Below are positions 28,764 through 38,303 of a stretch of 64,000 bases of DNA, piece by piece; position 1 is the first letter of the stretch; the number at the start of each line of letters is the position of its first letter. Source of the DNA: UBA9676 sp963730065 (GTDB lineage: Bacteria; Actinomycetota; Actinomycetes; Streptosporangiales; Streptosporangiaceae); assembly GCA_963730065.1 (NCBI GenBank), contig CAVSQL010000006.1, positions 744,001 to 808,000 of the forward strand, written 5' to 3'. A program made the translations under genes and the position numbers. The notes below the pieces were generated by a model. That model saw only the letters and a program-made list of their open reading frames with translations, searched no databases and was not told where the DNA came from.

Positions 28764-29798
28764 TCAGAATCTCCCTCCCTGGATGCGGCGGCTGCGCTGG
28801 GACTGGCCGGGCTCACCGTAGGGGTAGTCCGGGGTGGGCGGCTCGCTCGCCTCGTCCAGCAGCTGGGTCTCCTCCGGCGTCAGATTCAGCTCGGCCGCGG
28901 CCATGTTGCCGGTCAGCTGGTCCATGCTCCGGGCGCCGAGGATCACCGACGACACGGCGGGCCGGGCCATCAGCCACGCGATGGCCACCTGAGCCAGGGA
29001 CGCGCGGCGGCCCTCGGCCACCTTGCGCACCGCGTCGAGCACCTGCCAGGTCTGCTCGGACTGGCCGCGCTGGTTCCAGATCCGCATCCCCTCGTCGGCG
29101 TTCTCCACCACCCGGGTGCCGGCTGGGGGCGGCTCACCCCGCCGGTACTTGCCGGTCAGCCACCCGCTGGCCAGCGGAGACCAGGCGAGCATGCCGAGCC
29201 CGGCGGCCTGGCAGGCGGGCACGATCTCCCATTCGACCGCGCGGGCCAGCAGGTTGTACTGCGGCTGCATAGACACCGGGGCGGAAAGCCCGCGGAACTC
29301 CGCGATATCCACTGCCTTGGCCAGCTGCCAGCCGGTGAAGTTGGACAGCCCGACGTAGTTGATCTTCCCAGCGCGCACCGCATCGTCCAGAAAGCGCAGC
29401 GTCTCCTCAATACGGGTCAGCGGATCCCAGCCGTGCACCTGGTACAGGTCGATGGTCTCCACGGTCAGCCGGCGCAGCGACGCCTCCAGAGCCAGCGAGA
29501 GATGCCGGCGGGACAGCCCGTGCCCGTTCGGGCTCTCATCGGTGGGGAACCGGCCCTTGGTGGCCAGCACGACAAGCTCACGTCTGCCCGGCCGGGCGGC
29601 CAGCCAGCGGCCGATGATCTCCTCGGAGCGGCCGTCCGCGTACACGTCGGCGCTGTCCACCAGGGTTCCCCCGGCCTCGGTGAACCGGTCGAGCTGGCTG
29701 AACGACGCTGCCTGGTCCGTCTCGTTGCCGAAGGTCAGCGTACCGAGCGCGAGCGCGGACACCGCACAGCCGCTGCTGCCCAGCAGGCGGTATTCCAT
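28764..29798 (-). CDS. Aldo/keto reductase 1
   Basis: A 344-residue (alpha/beta)8 aldo/keto reductase. The catalytic residues can be placed: Asp and Tyr in LVDSADVYADGRSEEIIG, Lys in LATKGRFP and His in YQVHGWDP. The NADPH site is near the C-terminus (SVILGARSMDQLTGNM). It is divergent from a close paralogue at 30021. The family reduces aldehydes or ketones. The intergenic space of 220 bases probably holds both promoters. Confidence 0.92.
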   Translation of the reverse strand: MEYRLLGSSGCAVSALALGTLTFGNETDQAASFSQLDRFTEAGGTLVDSADVYADGRSEEIIGRWLAARPGRRELVVLATKGRFPTDESPNGHGLSRRHLSLALEASLRRLTVETIDLYQVHGWDPLTRIEETLRFLDDAVRAGKINYVGLSNFTGWQLAKAVDIAEFRGLSAPVSMQPQYNLLARAVEWEIVPACQAAGLGMLAWSPLASGWLTGKYRRGEPPPAGTRVVENADEGMRIWNQRGQSEQTWQVLDAVRKVAEGRRASLAQVAIAWLMARPAVSSVILGARSMDQLTGNMAAAELNLTPEETQLLDEASEPPTPDYPYGEPGQSQRSRRIQGGRF

Positions 29799-30020
29799 CA
29801 GTCCTCCGTTAAGTCTCCGAACGCCCCTGCCCTAAGTACCCCATGCTGCGCGGGCTACCCCGAAGCTCCGAGGTGGCAGAGCTTCCGCGCAGACAACAAC
29901 TCACCTATGCCATGCGCCGCAGCACCCCGTTGCCGGGGACTGCGAAGACGGCAGGCCAGGAGGTGGACTTCGCTGTCCTGCTGGGGCAGGCGCCACAGCC
30001 GGTGTGGCGTAGGTTGAAGC

Positions 30021-31052
30021 ATGGACTATCGCCCGTTGGGGCATAGCGGCTGCGCGGTATCGGCCCTTGGCCTGGGGACGATGACCTTCGGCGTGGAGAC
30101 AGACGAGCTGGGTGCGCATGAGCAGCTCGATCGTTTCGTTGCGGCGGGCGGCACGCTGGTCGACACGGCCGATACCTACGGCGATGGGAGGTCGGAGGAG
30201 ATCATCGGCCGCTGGCTGGCCAGCCGACCGGTCGGGATTACTGAGCCGGTGGTGCTCGCCACCAAGGGCCGCTTCCCGCTAGATGATTCTCCCAACGGTG
30301 CCGGGCTGTCCGCGCGGCACCTGACCCGGGCGCTGGACGCGTCGCTGCGCCGGCTGGGCGTCGAGGCGGTTGACCTGTATCAGGTTCATGCGTTTGATCC
30401 GTGGACGCCGCTGGAGGAAACGGTGCGCACCCTCGACGGGTTTGCCCGCGCCGGCAAGATCCGCTACTGGGGGTTGTCGAACTTCACCGGCTGGCAGTTG
30501 ACGAAGGCGGTGCACCTGGCCCGCGCGCTCAATGCCGCCGGGCCGGTGACGCTCCAGCCGCAGTACAGCCTGCTGGTGCGGGAGATCGAGTGGGAGATCG
30601 TGCCGGCGGCGATGGACGTGGGCCTTGGGCTGCTGCCCTGGAGTCCGCTCGGCGGCGGCTGGCTGTCGGGCAAGTACCAGCGCGGCCAGCGGCCGTCCGG
30701 CGCCACCCGCCTGGGCGAGGACCCGAACCGCGGCATGGAAGCATACGACCGGCGGGGCACGCGGCGCACCTGGGACGTCATCGACGCGGTGCAGAAGATC
30801 GCCGACGAGCGCGGCGTGTCCATGGCCGAGGTCGCCCTGGCATGGGTGGGCGACCGGCCAGCGGTGGCCTCGACCATCCTCGGCGCCCGCACGGCCGGGC
30901 AGCTCGAGACCAACCTTCGCGCCGCTGACCTGCATCTCAGCCCAGCCGAAACCACCGCGCTCACCGCCGCGAGCGACCCGCAGCCCACCGACTATCCCTA
31001 CGGCGAGCTGGGGGTGCAGCAGCGCGGCCGCCGCCTTGCCGGCGGCGACTAG
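30021..31052 (+). CDS. Aldo/keto reductase 2
   Basis: A 343-residue paralogue of the neighbour, with the same catalytic layout: LVDTADTYGDGRSEEIIG, LATKGRFPLDDSPNG, YQVHAFDP and the NADPH segment STILGARTAGQLETN. The two genes were probably produced by an inverted duplication, but they have diverged by now. Both are cytoplasmic NADPH-linked reductases of unknown substrate. Confidence 0.92.
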   Translation: MDYRPLGHSGCAVSALGLGTMTFGVETDELGAHEQLDRFVAAGGTLVDTADTYGDGRSEEIIGRWLASRPVGITEPVVLATKGRFPLDDSPNGAGLSARHLTRALDASLRRLGVEAVDLYQVHAFDPWTPLEETVRTLDGFARAGKIRYWGLSNFTGWQLTKAVHLARALNAAGPVTLQPQYSLLVREIEWEIVPAAMDVGLGLLPWSPLGGGWLSGKYQRGQRPSGATRLGEDPNRGMEAYDRRGTRRTWDVIDAVQKIADERGVSMAEVALAWVGDRPAVASTILGARTAGQLETNLRAADLHLSPAETTALTAASDPQPTDYPYGELGVQQRGRRLAGGD

Positions 31053-31099
31053 CCCGCCGCGGAGGTGGCGGCGACCCGCCTCAGACGCGGCATTGAGCG

Positions 31100-31450
31100 C
31101 GGGGTGAGCAACTGGGCGATGTGGTCGTCTTCATGGGCAAGTTCCTTCCCGACGTTCACCGGGAGCTGCACCGCGTCAACGTGCTCGGGGACGTCGTCGC
31201 GATCGAGTTGTCGATCCGGGGCACGTTCCTCGGGCCGTTCGAGACGCCCGCCGGCGTGATCCAGCCAACGGGGGCCAAGCTCGACATCCCGACCGCCGAC
31301 TTCTGGTATGTGCGCGACGGCCAGATCCAGGAGTTCAATTGCCATATCGGTATAACCACCATGTTCGCGCAGCTGAGCGTACGGCCAGACTTCGCGTCCG
31401 CAGTCGCGGCGTCCGCGCGCCTGCAAGATAACGCCGGCCGACAAGGGTGC
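31100..31450 (+). pseudogene. SnoaL-like (NTF2 fold) remnant
   Basis: The frame reads VLGDVVAIELSIRGTFLGPF, TPAGVIQPTGAKLDIPTADF and WYVRDGQIQEFNCHIGITTM, the second half of a SnoaL/NTF2-like cyclase or isomerase. The first 30-40 residues are absent and there is no stop at the natural end, so it is judged a truncated relic. Confidence 0.6.
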
Positions 31451-31474
31451 GCGGCTGCTGAGCAGCCGCGCACT

Positions 31475-31720
31475 TCAGGCCGGGTTACGCGGGGCCGGAT
31501 GGCGTTCTGGCTTCGTGACCCCCTGGACCTCGACCAGGTCGAGGCCGAGCATCTCCATGTGCGCCAGCACGCCGTAGAGCACTGGTCGGTCCAGGAAACC
31601 CGTGAACACGGCCTGGGTGGCCTGTTGTTCGGCGATGATGTCCTGCTCAGCACCGTGCAGGTCCGGCATCGCCCCGATGAACGACCCTAGCGGGCTGGCG
31701 GCACACCGCAGCTGAAGCTC
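31475..31720 (-). pseudogene. Third, divergent LAL-companion-like gene
   Basis: The frame reads FIGAMPDLHGAEQ, then TQAVFTGFLDRPVLYGVLAH and EMLGLDLVEV, clearly related to the TVLTGLLDQAALYGVLAEIE protein at 3543 and 10422. No ATG, GTG or ribosome binding site is found at the expected start, although ATG at 31669 could make a shortened 64-residue protein. No LAL regulator is nearby. Confidence 0.5.
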
Positions 31721-31934
31721 TCCTCGCTCGCCTCGCTGGGGACCCTCCGGCCGGCCGGCTCTCCCGGGCGGGTGGGCCCGAAGGCGTCCCGATCCCCCAC
31801 GCTGCGCCGCTGGCCAGCACCGCCACGGCTGCCACCGGTACGGACGTCAACGGGATCGGGCTGGATCGACTCGTCCGCCAAAGCCTCGCGTCCGCGTCGG
31901 GCCTCAGGTGAGAGGACGCTTGCTCAGCCCACGG

Positions 31935-32645
31935 TCACTGATGGCCGCTCCCCCGCTGTCGTACACCGAAGGTTCCAGGGCCGCGGGACCCGGCAGCGAG
32001 GAATGCGGTTCCGAAGCACAACTCGGTCCAGGAGAGATCGGCCAGTTCTTCCTGCATGGCTGCGCGAATCGCCTCCCACGGACGGCGCATGATCCACTCA
32101 TCTATGGAGGCGAAAGGCCGCACAATTGCGGTTCCGAGCTGCGCTAGCCATCCAGGCGTGTTGCCGGGAACCTTGAGGTCCAGCACGACCCAGCGTCCGC
32201 CTCCGGCGAGGGCCGCAGCGCCGTGGGCGATGACCTCTGCGCACTCGGGCACCTGCGACAGGGCGTACGTGGACAGGATCGCGTCGACCTCGGTTGGGAA
32301 GTCGAAGTCGGCCGCGTCGGCTTGCACGAGGCTGATATTGCTCCAGCCGTTCATCTCTATCCGATCCTGGGCACGGGCGAGCATCGCGTCGGTCAGATCG
32401 ACGCCGACGATCCGGCCGTCGCGACCGATCACCTCCTCAATCAGCGGGAAGTTCAGACCTGTGCCGCATGCGATGTCGATCACGCTGTCACCCGCGCGAA
32501 GGCCGAGCGCTTGTACGGCCCGGAGGCGCTGGGCCCGCTGGGGGTAGCCGGGCGCGGGGTAGAGCCGGGAGGTGATGTCGTAGTGCTTCGCCTTCTTGCG
32601 GTATGTCTCGATCAGGTGCTCTCGCGTACGGTCGATCTGGCTCAC
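31935..32645 (-). CDS. Class I SAM-dependent methyltransferase
   Basis: A 236-residue methyltransferase. SAM motif I is VIDIACGTGLNFP, the acidic loop GVDLTDAML and motif II ILSTYALSQVPE. GTG at 32645 has GAGGAG upstream; the longer frame is rejected. The opening YRKKAKHYDITSRLYPAPGY resembles UbiE/phospholipid methyltransferase-like families. It lies 52 bases after the SRPBCC gene and on the same strand, so the two are probably co-transcribed. Confidence 0.88.
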   Translation of the reverse strand: MSQIDRTREHLIETYRKKAKHYDITSRLYPAPGYPQRAQRLRAVQALGLRAGDSVIDIACGTGLNFPLIEEVIGRDGRIVGVDLTDAMLARAQDRIEMNGWSNISLVQADAADFDFPTEVDAILSTYALSQVPECAEVIAHGAAALAGGGRWVVLDLKVPGNTPGWLAQLGTAIVRPFASIDEWIMRRPWEAIRAAMQEELADLSWTELCFGTAFLAAGSRGPGTFGVRQRGSGHQ

Positions 32646-32697
32646 GGTGTGCTCCTCGAGCTCGGTAGCGTCGCGGTAGAACCGCGCGCCACCCCAT

Positions 32698-33195
32698 CTA
32701 GGACTCCGCATCTCCCCGCGTAGCGGACTCGACCGCAGCCTTGATCGCCGCCATCTCGCGATCGCTTACGCGCTGAATATTGCCCTTGAGAAGGCCGGGG
32801 ACCGCGCGCATGATGCCCGCGAGGTCGACCTCAATCCACATCTTGGCGTCGGTCTGCCTATCGTCCACCGGCTCGAGTTCCATTGCCCAGCGCGCCGCGG
32901 ACGTACCCATTCGCCCGGCGAACGCCACGTAGCGGGGCGCCTCGACAGCGGTCACCTCCTGGCTCCGGCCGTGAGTCCACCACAGGTCCTTCGCCCGCTG
33001 CTCCACCCGCGAGCCGGGCTGAAGCGGCCCTCCTCCGCGAACCCGGCATTCGAGAACCGTTGGCGCCCACTCCGCCCAGCGGCCGACGTCACAGACATAC
33101 GCCCACACCTCACCGACGCTGCTGGCGATTGTGATGCGGCTCTCGGTTCTGAATGTCATCGAGCGCACTTTCTGTTGATCAGTTTCCAGTTGCAT
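32698..33195 (-). CDS. SRPBCC (polyketide cyclase/START-like) protein
   Basis: A 165-residue protein with the helix-grip fold: TIASSVGEVWAYVCDVGRWA near the start and RVEQRAKDLWW in the middle. The SRPBCC fold binds hydrophobic ligands and often catalyses cyclisation or has a transport role. GGGAG precedes the chosen ATG at 33195; an internal ATG at 33159 is possible. It is upstream of the methyltransferase, which suggests both modify the same small molecule, though this is inference. Confidence 0.8.
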   Translation of the reverse strand: MQLETDQQKVRSMTFRTESRITIASSVGEVWAYVCDVGRWAEWAPTVLECRVRGGGPLQPGSRVEQRAKDLWWTHGRSQEVTAVEAPRYVAFAGRMGTSAARWAMELEPVDDRQTDAKMWIEVDLAGIMRAVPGLLKGNIQRVSDREMAAIKAAVESATRGDAES

Positions 33196-33356
33196 GAAGT
33201 CTCCCGCGACGGTACATCCTGACTGAGACGCCTGTAAGTGCGCTCCGATGACGGGAGGATCAGGCAGATCTCGCCGCCAGGCTTAGCAAGTAGGGGTCAA
33301 GGTGAACCACACCTGCGAGGCCACGTCTGGTGTCACGGGCCGAGGCGGCGGGCGGT

Positions 33357-34475
33357 TCAAGTCCGACCGCTGGTCTTTCCAGGGTGGTTGTTCACTCCGG
33401 GCGGCACAGGCTTGCTGCGCCCGTGGGCGGTCAGTGCGTTCGCTATCTCTTGTGTGGTCTGTTCCCAGCCGCGCAGGGTCAACCGCCGCATTCGTGCGGC
33501 GGCCCGTAGCCGGTGTCGGTGGCGCTCGTCACCCAGCCAGTCTCCGAGCGCGACGGCGAGGGCGGCCGGATCGCCGGGAGGGACCAGTTGGCCGGGGCGG
33601 GTGCCATCGGCGGTGGAGCCGAGCGCTTCGGGTAGCCCACCGACGGCGGCAGCTATGACGGGCAGGCCGTGGGCGAGCGCTTCGGTGACGGTCATGCCGT
33701 AGGTCTCCGAGCGGGACGGCGCGACGAGCAGATCAGCGGTGGTGTACGCGTGGCTGAGCGCCGCGCCGGTCAGGACGCCGGTGAGCCGAACGCGGTGGCC
33801 GTAGCCGAGGCGCGTGATTCGGGCCTGCAATTGTTCGACGAAGTCCGGGTCGCGGTCGAGCGGCCCGGCCAGCACGCAATGCCAGTCCCGCTCAGCGAGG
33901 TCGGCGAGCGCCTCGACGAGGAGGTCCTGCCCCTTGTGGCGGCCGAGGACTCCGACGCAGATCAGGTGACCGCGGACGGGCCGGGCCGGGGCAGCGACCC
34001 GATCGACGCCGGGCCGGGCGACGTGCACCCGGTGGGCCGGGATCGCGTATCGGGTCAGGACCTGCTGGCGGGTCCATTCGCTGGTAACGACCACGCCGGT
34101 GGCCGCGCGGAGCACGACCCGTTCGGAGCGCTGCGCGCTGGCATCAGCGTGTGCGTCGAGGACGGTGGCCAGTGGCATGTGCAGCAGCACCGTCATTCGT
34201 ATCCGGCCGGTGTGTGGCAGCAGCTGCGCGGCGGCCGGCGAGGCGATGAGCCCGTCGATCAGGACGGTCTCACCGTCGGGGATGGCGGAAACGATGCGGG
34301 CCAGGTCGGCGCGGGCGCCCGAGCCGGGCTCCGGCCACGCCCCGGCGACGGTCGTGACCTGCACATCCCATCCGGCCTCGGCCAGTCCGGCGCAGACGCG
34401 CCGGTCGTAGATGTTGCCGCCGGTGGGCTGGCCGGGATTGTCGAACCCCTCGGGGGCTACTACGTGGACCCGCAC
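33357..34475 (-). CDS. Glycosyltransferase family 4
   Basis: A 372-residue GT-B glycosyltransferase. Family 4 traits are GGNIYDRRVCAGLAEAGWDV near the start, VTSEWTRQQ, GHLICVGVLGRHKGQDLLVE and the E-x7-E-like site SETYGMTVTEALAHGLPV. The GTG at 34475 has GGGAG upstream. No membrane helix is seen, so it works in the cytoplasm. It opens the apparent biosynthetic locus and is divergent from two methyltransferase genes. The acceptor is unknown. Confidence 0.9.
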   Translation of the reverse strand: MRVHVVAPEGFDNPGQPTGGNIYDRRVCAGLAEAGWDVQVTTVAGAWPEPGSGARADLARIVSAIPDGETVLIDGLIASPAAAQLLPHTGRIRMTVLLHMPLATVLDAHADASAQRSERVVLRAATGVVVTSEWTRQQVLTRYAIPAHRVHVARPGVDRVAAPARPVRGHLICVGVLGRHKGQDLLVEALADLAERDWHCVLAGPLDRDPDFVEQLQARITRLGYGHRVRLTGVLTGAALSHAYTTADLLVAPSRSETYGMTVTEALAHGLPVIAAAVGGLPEALGSTADGTRPGQLVPPGDPAALAVALGDWLGDERHRHRLRAAARMRRLTLRGWEQTTQEIANALTAHGRSKPVPPGVNNHPGKTSGRT

Positions 34476-34715
34476 GATGCTCCCGCCGTCGAGAGCGCCT
34501 GCCGCACCGAGCCAGCCTCCAGCCTCCGGCCGAGCTGAACCACACCCGCCGCCGGTCCGTCATACCTGACACAGAATGGTACGTAGAAGCGGCAGTCGCG
34601 GTTCGACCCGAGACGATCGGCGTCCGCTCGGCACGGGCGCGGCGCGGCCGGGCAAGTAGCTTTGCGGGCCGGGTGGCACCGGCTCCGCCGGGCCGGAGAG
34701 CGCGCGGGATCTGAC

Positions 34716-35477
34716 GTGAGACAGGATCAGCGAGCACCATTGTTGACGGCGCTAGAGCGGGCCCGGGCGACCGCCTACCCCGCGGGCGAGTATGTAGGCC
34801 AGGAGAGCTTCATGCGGGCGGGCGAGGTCCGGAAGCTGGCTCACCAGGCCCGGGTCGGCCCCGGCGTCTCCGTGCTCGACCTGTGCTGCGGGGTGGCCGG
34901 CCCCGGCCGGATGATCACGGCGGAGTCGGGATGCCACTACCTGGGCGTCGATCACTCCGCCAGCGCACTGGCCACCGCCCAAGATCTGGCCGGGAAACTC
35001 CCCTGCCGCTTCGAGCAAGCTCACCTCCCGCCTCTGCCCCAGGGCCGCTTCGAGGTGGCACTCCTGCTGGAGACGATGCTGGCCTTCCCCGACAAGGCCG
35101 CTTTGGTGGGTGAGGTGGCGCGCGTGCTGGAGCCGGGCGGACGTTTCGCTTTCACGGTCGAGGAAGGCCGGCCGCTCACCCAGCAGGAGCGGGCGCGGAT
35201 GCCCGGCGCCGATACGGTCTGGCCCATCGAGTTGGCGGAATTGACAGGCGTGCTGCGCAACGCGGGGCTGACCGTGATCTGGCGGCAGGAGTACAGCTCC
35301 TCCCATCACGCGATAGCGACGGCGCTGCTGCGCTGTTACCGAGCTGATTCTCCCCAGATCGCCGGCGAGATCGGGACGCAGGCCACCGCCGAGCTGATCA
35401 CGGCCCATCAACTGTGGAGTGACTGGCTCGGCAGCGGGCGGGTGCGCAAGTTCGCGATGGTAGCCGAGAAGCAATGA
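34716..35477 (+). CDS. SAM-dependent methyltransferase 1 of the locus
   Basis: A 253-residue class I methyltransferase. Motif I is LDLCCGVAGPGR, followed by LGVDHSASALATAQ and the proline-bearing segment GRFEVALLLETML. The GTG at 34716 is used because the family begins here. The next gene starts 4 bases before its stop (ATGA), so they are translationally coupled. It may methylate nitrogen or carbon of the locus product. Confidence 0.88.
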   Translation: MRQDQRAPLLTALERARATAYPAGEYVGQESFMRAGEVRKLAHQARVGPGVSVLDLCCGVAGPGRMITAESGCHYLGVDHSASALATAQDLAGKLPCRFEQAHLPPLPQGRFEVALLLETMLAFPDKAALVGEVARVLEPGGRFAFTVEEGRPLTQQERARMPGADTVWPIELAELTGVLRNAGLTVIWRQEYSSSHHAIATALLRCYRADSPQIAGEIGTQATAELITAHQLWSDWLGSGRVRKFAMVAEKQ

Positions 35478-36388
35478 CTTGCTTCGATGAAACTTCGATG
35501 ACCTCCGACTATGCCCGCTACCTGGCCGCGAAGACGACCGTGGATGACCGGGCGCTTAACCGGCATGTGCTGGCCGAGTTGCGCCGCCTGATGCCGGCGG
35601 GTGCGCCGCAGGTGCTGGAGGTCGGCGCCGGCCTGGGGACGATGGTGGCCCGTCTGATGGACTGGGGCGCGGTCGGCGCCGGTGAGTACGTCCTGCTGGA
35701 TGCGGATCGGCAGCTGCTGGATTGTTCTCGCCGGTGGCTGCGCGATTGGGCGGCCGCGCGGGGCCTGCGCAGCGACCTGCTGCCGGATGGGCTTCAGGTG
35801 GGTGATCTGCGGGTGCGCCTGGTGCACGCCGAGCTCGGCAGTTACCTGGAGGCCGCTCACGGGGCGCGGACCGATGTGCTGATCGCCAACGCCGTCCTGG
35901 ACCTGGTGGACGTGCCGGCTGTCCTGCCCGGACTGCTGCGGCTGCTGGTCCCCGGCGGCGTCTACTGGTTCACGATCAACTACGACGGCGAGAGCATCTT
36001 CGCGCCCGGCCACCCCCACGACGACCAGGTCATGCAGGCCTACCACCGCGACATGGATGAGCGCTTTCGCTACGGCCGACCGGCCGGGGAAAGCCGAACA
36101 GGCCGCCGCCTGTTTCACCATCTGCGGGATGCGGGGGCGCCCGCGCTGGCGGCGGGGTCGTCGGACTGGGTCGTGTACCCGGCCCCGGACGGGAACTACC
36201 CGGCCGACGAGGCTTACTTCCTGCGCAGCATCCTTAACACGATCCGGGACGCATTGCGGAATCGCCAGGACCGGGTGGAACCGGCGGACCTGGCCGACTG
36301 GCTGGGCGAGCGCGGCCGGCAACTGGCCGCGGGCGAGCTGGTCTACATCGCCCATCAGCTTGATTTTGTGGGCCGCTCGCCCGGCTAG
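35474..36388 (+). CDS. SAM-dependent methyltransferase-like protein 2 of the locus
   Basis: A 304-residue protein. Motif I is VLEVGAGLGTMVARL, followed by YVLLDADRQLLDCSRRWL and DVLIANAVLDLVDVPAVLPG. The C-terminal part (WVVYPAPDGNYPADEAYFL, then ADWLGERGRQLAAGELVYIA) is characteristic of a subfamily found in actinomycetes beside GTP cyclohydrolase II genes. It overlaps the stop of the previous gene and ends a few bases inside the convergent ribA-like gene. Confidence 0.85.
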   Translation: MTCFDETSMTSDYARYLAAKTTVDDRALNRHVLAELRRLMPAGAPQVLEVGAGLGTMVARLMDWGAVGAGEYVLLDADRQLLDCSRRWLRDWAAARGLRSDLLPDGLQVGDLRVRLVHAELGSYLEAAHGARTDVLIANAVLDLVDVPAVLPGLLRLLVPGGVYWFTINYDGESIFAPGHPHDDQVMQAYHRDMDERFRYGRPAGESRTGRRLFHHLRDAGAPALAAGSSDWVVYPAPDGNYPADEAYFLRSILNTIRDALRNRQDRVEPADLADWLGERGRQLAAGELVYIAHQLDFVGRSPG

Positions 36389-37083
36389 TGCCCGAGGTGT
36401 GCCGGGCCGGCGGGCCGGTGCGGCTCGGCGACGCGTTCAAGACCCCGCACAAGCAGATCATGCCCACCGCGCCGGGCCTTGGTGGCCAGGTAAGCGCCGT
36501 TGGTTCCGGTAAGGTGCAGCGCGGTGGGGACCCGCTCGGCGACCGTGATGCCCAGGCGGGCCAGCTGAGCGCCCTTGTCCGGGTTGTTGCTCAGCAGCCC
36601 GATGCGGCTGGCGCCGAGCGCGTGCAGCATCTGGGCCGCGCTGGTGTAGTCGCGCTCGTCGGCCCGGTGACCGAGCGCGAGATTCGCGTCGTAGGTATCC
36701 AGACCGCGATCTTGCAGCGCGTAGGCGTCGAGTTTGTCATACAGTCCGATGCCGCGCCCTTCCTGGCGCAGATACAGCACGTACCCGCCGTGCTTGGTGA
36801 TCCGCTCGACCGCTTCGCGCAGTTGCGGCCCGCAGTCGCACCGCTGACTGCCGAACACGTCACCGGTGAGGCATTCACTGTGCAGGCGCACCAGCGGCAG
36901 CCCGGCCGCGGCGGGCCGGCCGAGTTCGAGGGCCACGTGCTGCTGCGCGTCGGTCAGGCCGGCGAAGCTGACGACGGTGGCAGTGGTTGAGTAGCCGTCA
37001 CCGAAGCGCAGCGGGATCCGGATACGCCGGCGGATCGCCGCCTGGGCGGGCCCGGTCACGGGACGAGCCGTTCGGCCTCGCAC
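36385..37083 (-). CDS. ribA: GTP cyclohydrolase II
   Basis: A 232-residue enzyme converting GTP to 2,5-diamino-6-ribosylamino-pyrimidinone phosphate, formate and pyrophosphate, the first step of riboflavin synthesis. The zinc triad is Cys71, Cys82, Cys84 (spacing 11 and 2, as in the E. coli enzyme) in SECLTGDVFGSQRCDCG, and the catalytic region is LRQEGRGIGLYDKLDAYALQ. No other rib genes are nearby, and RibB is not fused to it, unlike the usual housekeeping actinobacterial RibBA. It follows the flippase-like gene by 54 bases on the same strand. It probably feeds a specialised product. Confidence 0.9.
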   Translation of the reverse strand: MRGRTARPVTGPAQAAIRRRIRIPLRFGDGYSTTATVVSFAGLTDAQQHVALELGRPAAAGLPLVRLHSECLTGDVFGSQRCDCGPQLREAVERITKHGGYVLYLRQEGRGIGLYDKLDAYALQDRGLDTYDANLALGHRADERDYTSAAQMLHALGASRIGLLSNNPDKGAQLARLGITVAERVPTALHLTGTNGAYLATKARRGGHDLLVRGLERVAEPHRPAGPAHLGH

Positions 37084-37137
37084 CGGGTCGGGGGCGCCGT
37101 CAGCGGTGCGCCGAGGCCGGTCGCCGGGTACGGCGAG

Positions 37138-38163
37138 TCAGCCACGAACGACCTCCAACGCCTGCGGCGCCGGATCGGGTCGTCTCGACTCGCGCGGGTG
37201 ACCCGGGCCGCGACGGCGGCGAACGGCATCCCCCAGCAGCAGGCCAGCGCCCGGGGCAACCGCGGCCAGCATGAGCACCGCATAGAGGGTGGCGACCGTG
37301 ACCCCGGTGGCCGCGCCGAGCCCGGCTGCGGCGAAGGCCCAGGCGGCGGCTCCTTCCCTCAGCCCCCACCCGCCGATACTCAACGGGATCACCACTGCCG
37401 TCTGGACCACCATCAGCAGCGCGACCAGTTCGCCCAGGGGTGCGGTGCAGCCGGCGACCCGGGCCGCGATGACGAACGTGGCCGTGTGCCCGGCCATGAC
37501 CAGCACCGAGGCCAGCGTGAGCTGCGGCCACACATCCGGGGCGAGCAGGCCGCGACGCAGGTCAGCGGAAACGGCCCGGGCGGCGCGTGCCAGCCGCGGC
37601 CGGCCGCGGCGAGCAGCGCGCCTCACGGCCAGCGCAGCACACCCGGCTAGGCCCGCCACACCCGCCAGAACATACGGCAGCGCGGGCCGGACCGGAGACG
37701 GCAGGGCCAGCAACACGACGACGGTCACCACGGCCTGGATGACCTGACCCCACAGCCGTTCCCACCCCACCGCGCGCAGCCCCCGCACCACGTCTCCAGC
37801 GCGCCGGCCGTGCGTGACCGCCCGGTGCACGTCGCCGAGAACCCCGCCGGGGAGCACGGAGTTGAGGAACAGGGAACGGTAGTAGGCCGAGGCCGCGCCG
37901 GGCAGGCCAATGCCGACGCCGAGTGCCCGGGCGACGACCCGCCACCGCCAGGCCGAACACACCGTAGTCAGGGCAGTGAGCGTGACGGCGGCCACGACCG
38001 CCGGCCAGGTGACCGCGCGCAGCCCGTCCTCGAACGGTGCCGCGCCCACCTGCCGCCCGAGAAACCACAGCACGGTGACGCCGCCGGCCAGGCGCAGCAA
38101 CGACGGGCCGAAGCGGCGGACGGCCGGACCGATCCCGGCCGGAACTGAGTCCAAGCCAGCCAC
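37138..38163 (-). CDS. Lysylphosphatidylglycerol synthase/flippase-like membrane protein
   Basis: About 341 residues with seven to eight membrane helices and the UPF0104 pattern: AWRWRVVARALGVGIG, YRSLFLNSVLPGGVLGDVHR and VIPLSIGGWGLREGAAAWAF, the conserved Gly-rich loop. The family includes the membrane part of MprF, which flips modified lipids. The start is uncertain: GTG at 38163 begins just before a good hydrophobic region, while the frame is open to 38343. It probably transports or flips a glycolipid intermediate. Confidence 0.75.
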   Translation of the reverse strand: MAGLDSVPAGIGPAVRRFGPSLLRLAGGVTVLWFLGRQVGAAPFEDGLRAVTWPAVVAAVTLTALTTVCSAWRWRVVARALGVGIGLPGAASAYYRSLFLNSVLPGGVLGDVHRAVTHGRRAGDVVRGLRAVGWERLWGQVIQAVVTVVVLLALPSPVRPALPYVLAGVAGLAGCAALAVRRAARRGRPRLARAARAVSADLRRGLLAPDVWPQLTLASVLVMAGHTATFVIAARVAGCTAPLGELVALLMVVQTAVVIPLSIGGWGLREGAAAWAFAAAGLGAATGVTVATLYAVLMLAAVAPGAGLLLGDAVRRRRGPGHPRESRRPDPAPQALEVVRG

Positions 38164-38303
38164 ACCGGTTACACGGGCCGGCTGGACACATAGTTCAACC
38201 GTCCGGCTGCGGTAGCATCGCGGGCCCGCGGCCGGTCGCGGTGAACCAGCGTGACCGCGGACCCGTTCCCCACATGGGAAATGGCAGCAGCAACGGAGGC
38301 GCG

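Noticed and set aside
29843..30046. 67-residue frame between the two reductases
   Set aside because: No ribosome binding site or family, and it overlaps the start of the reductase gene in another frame.
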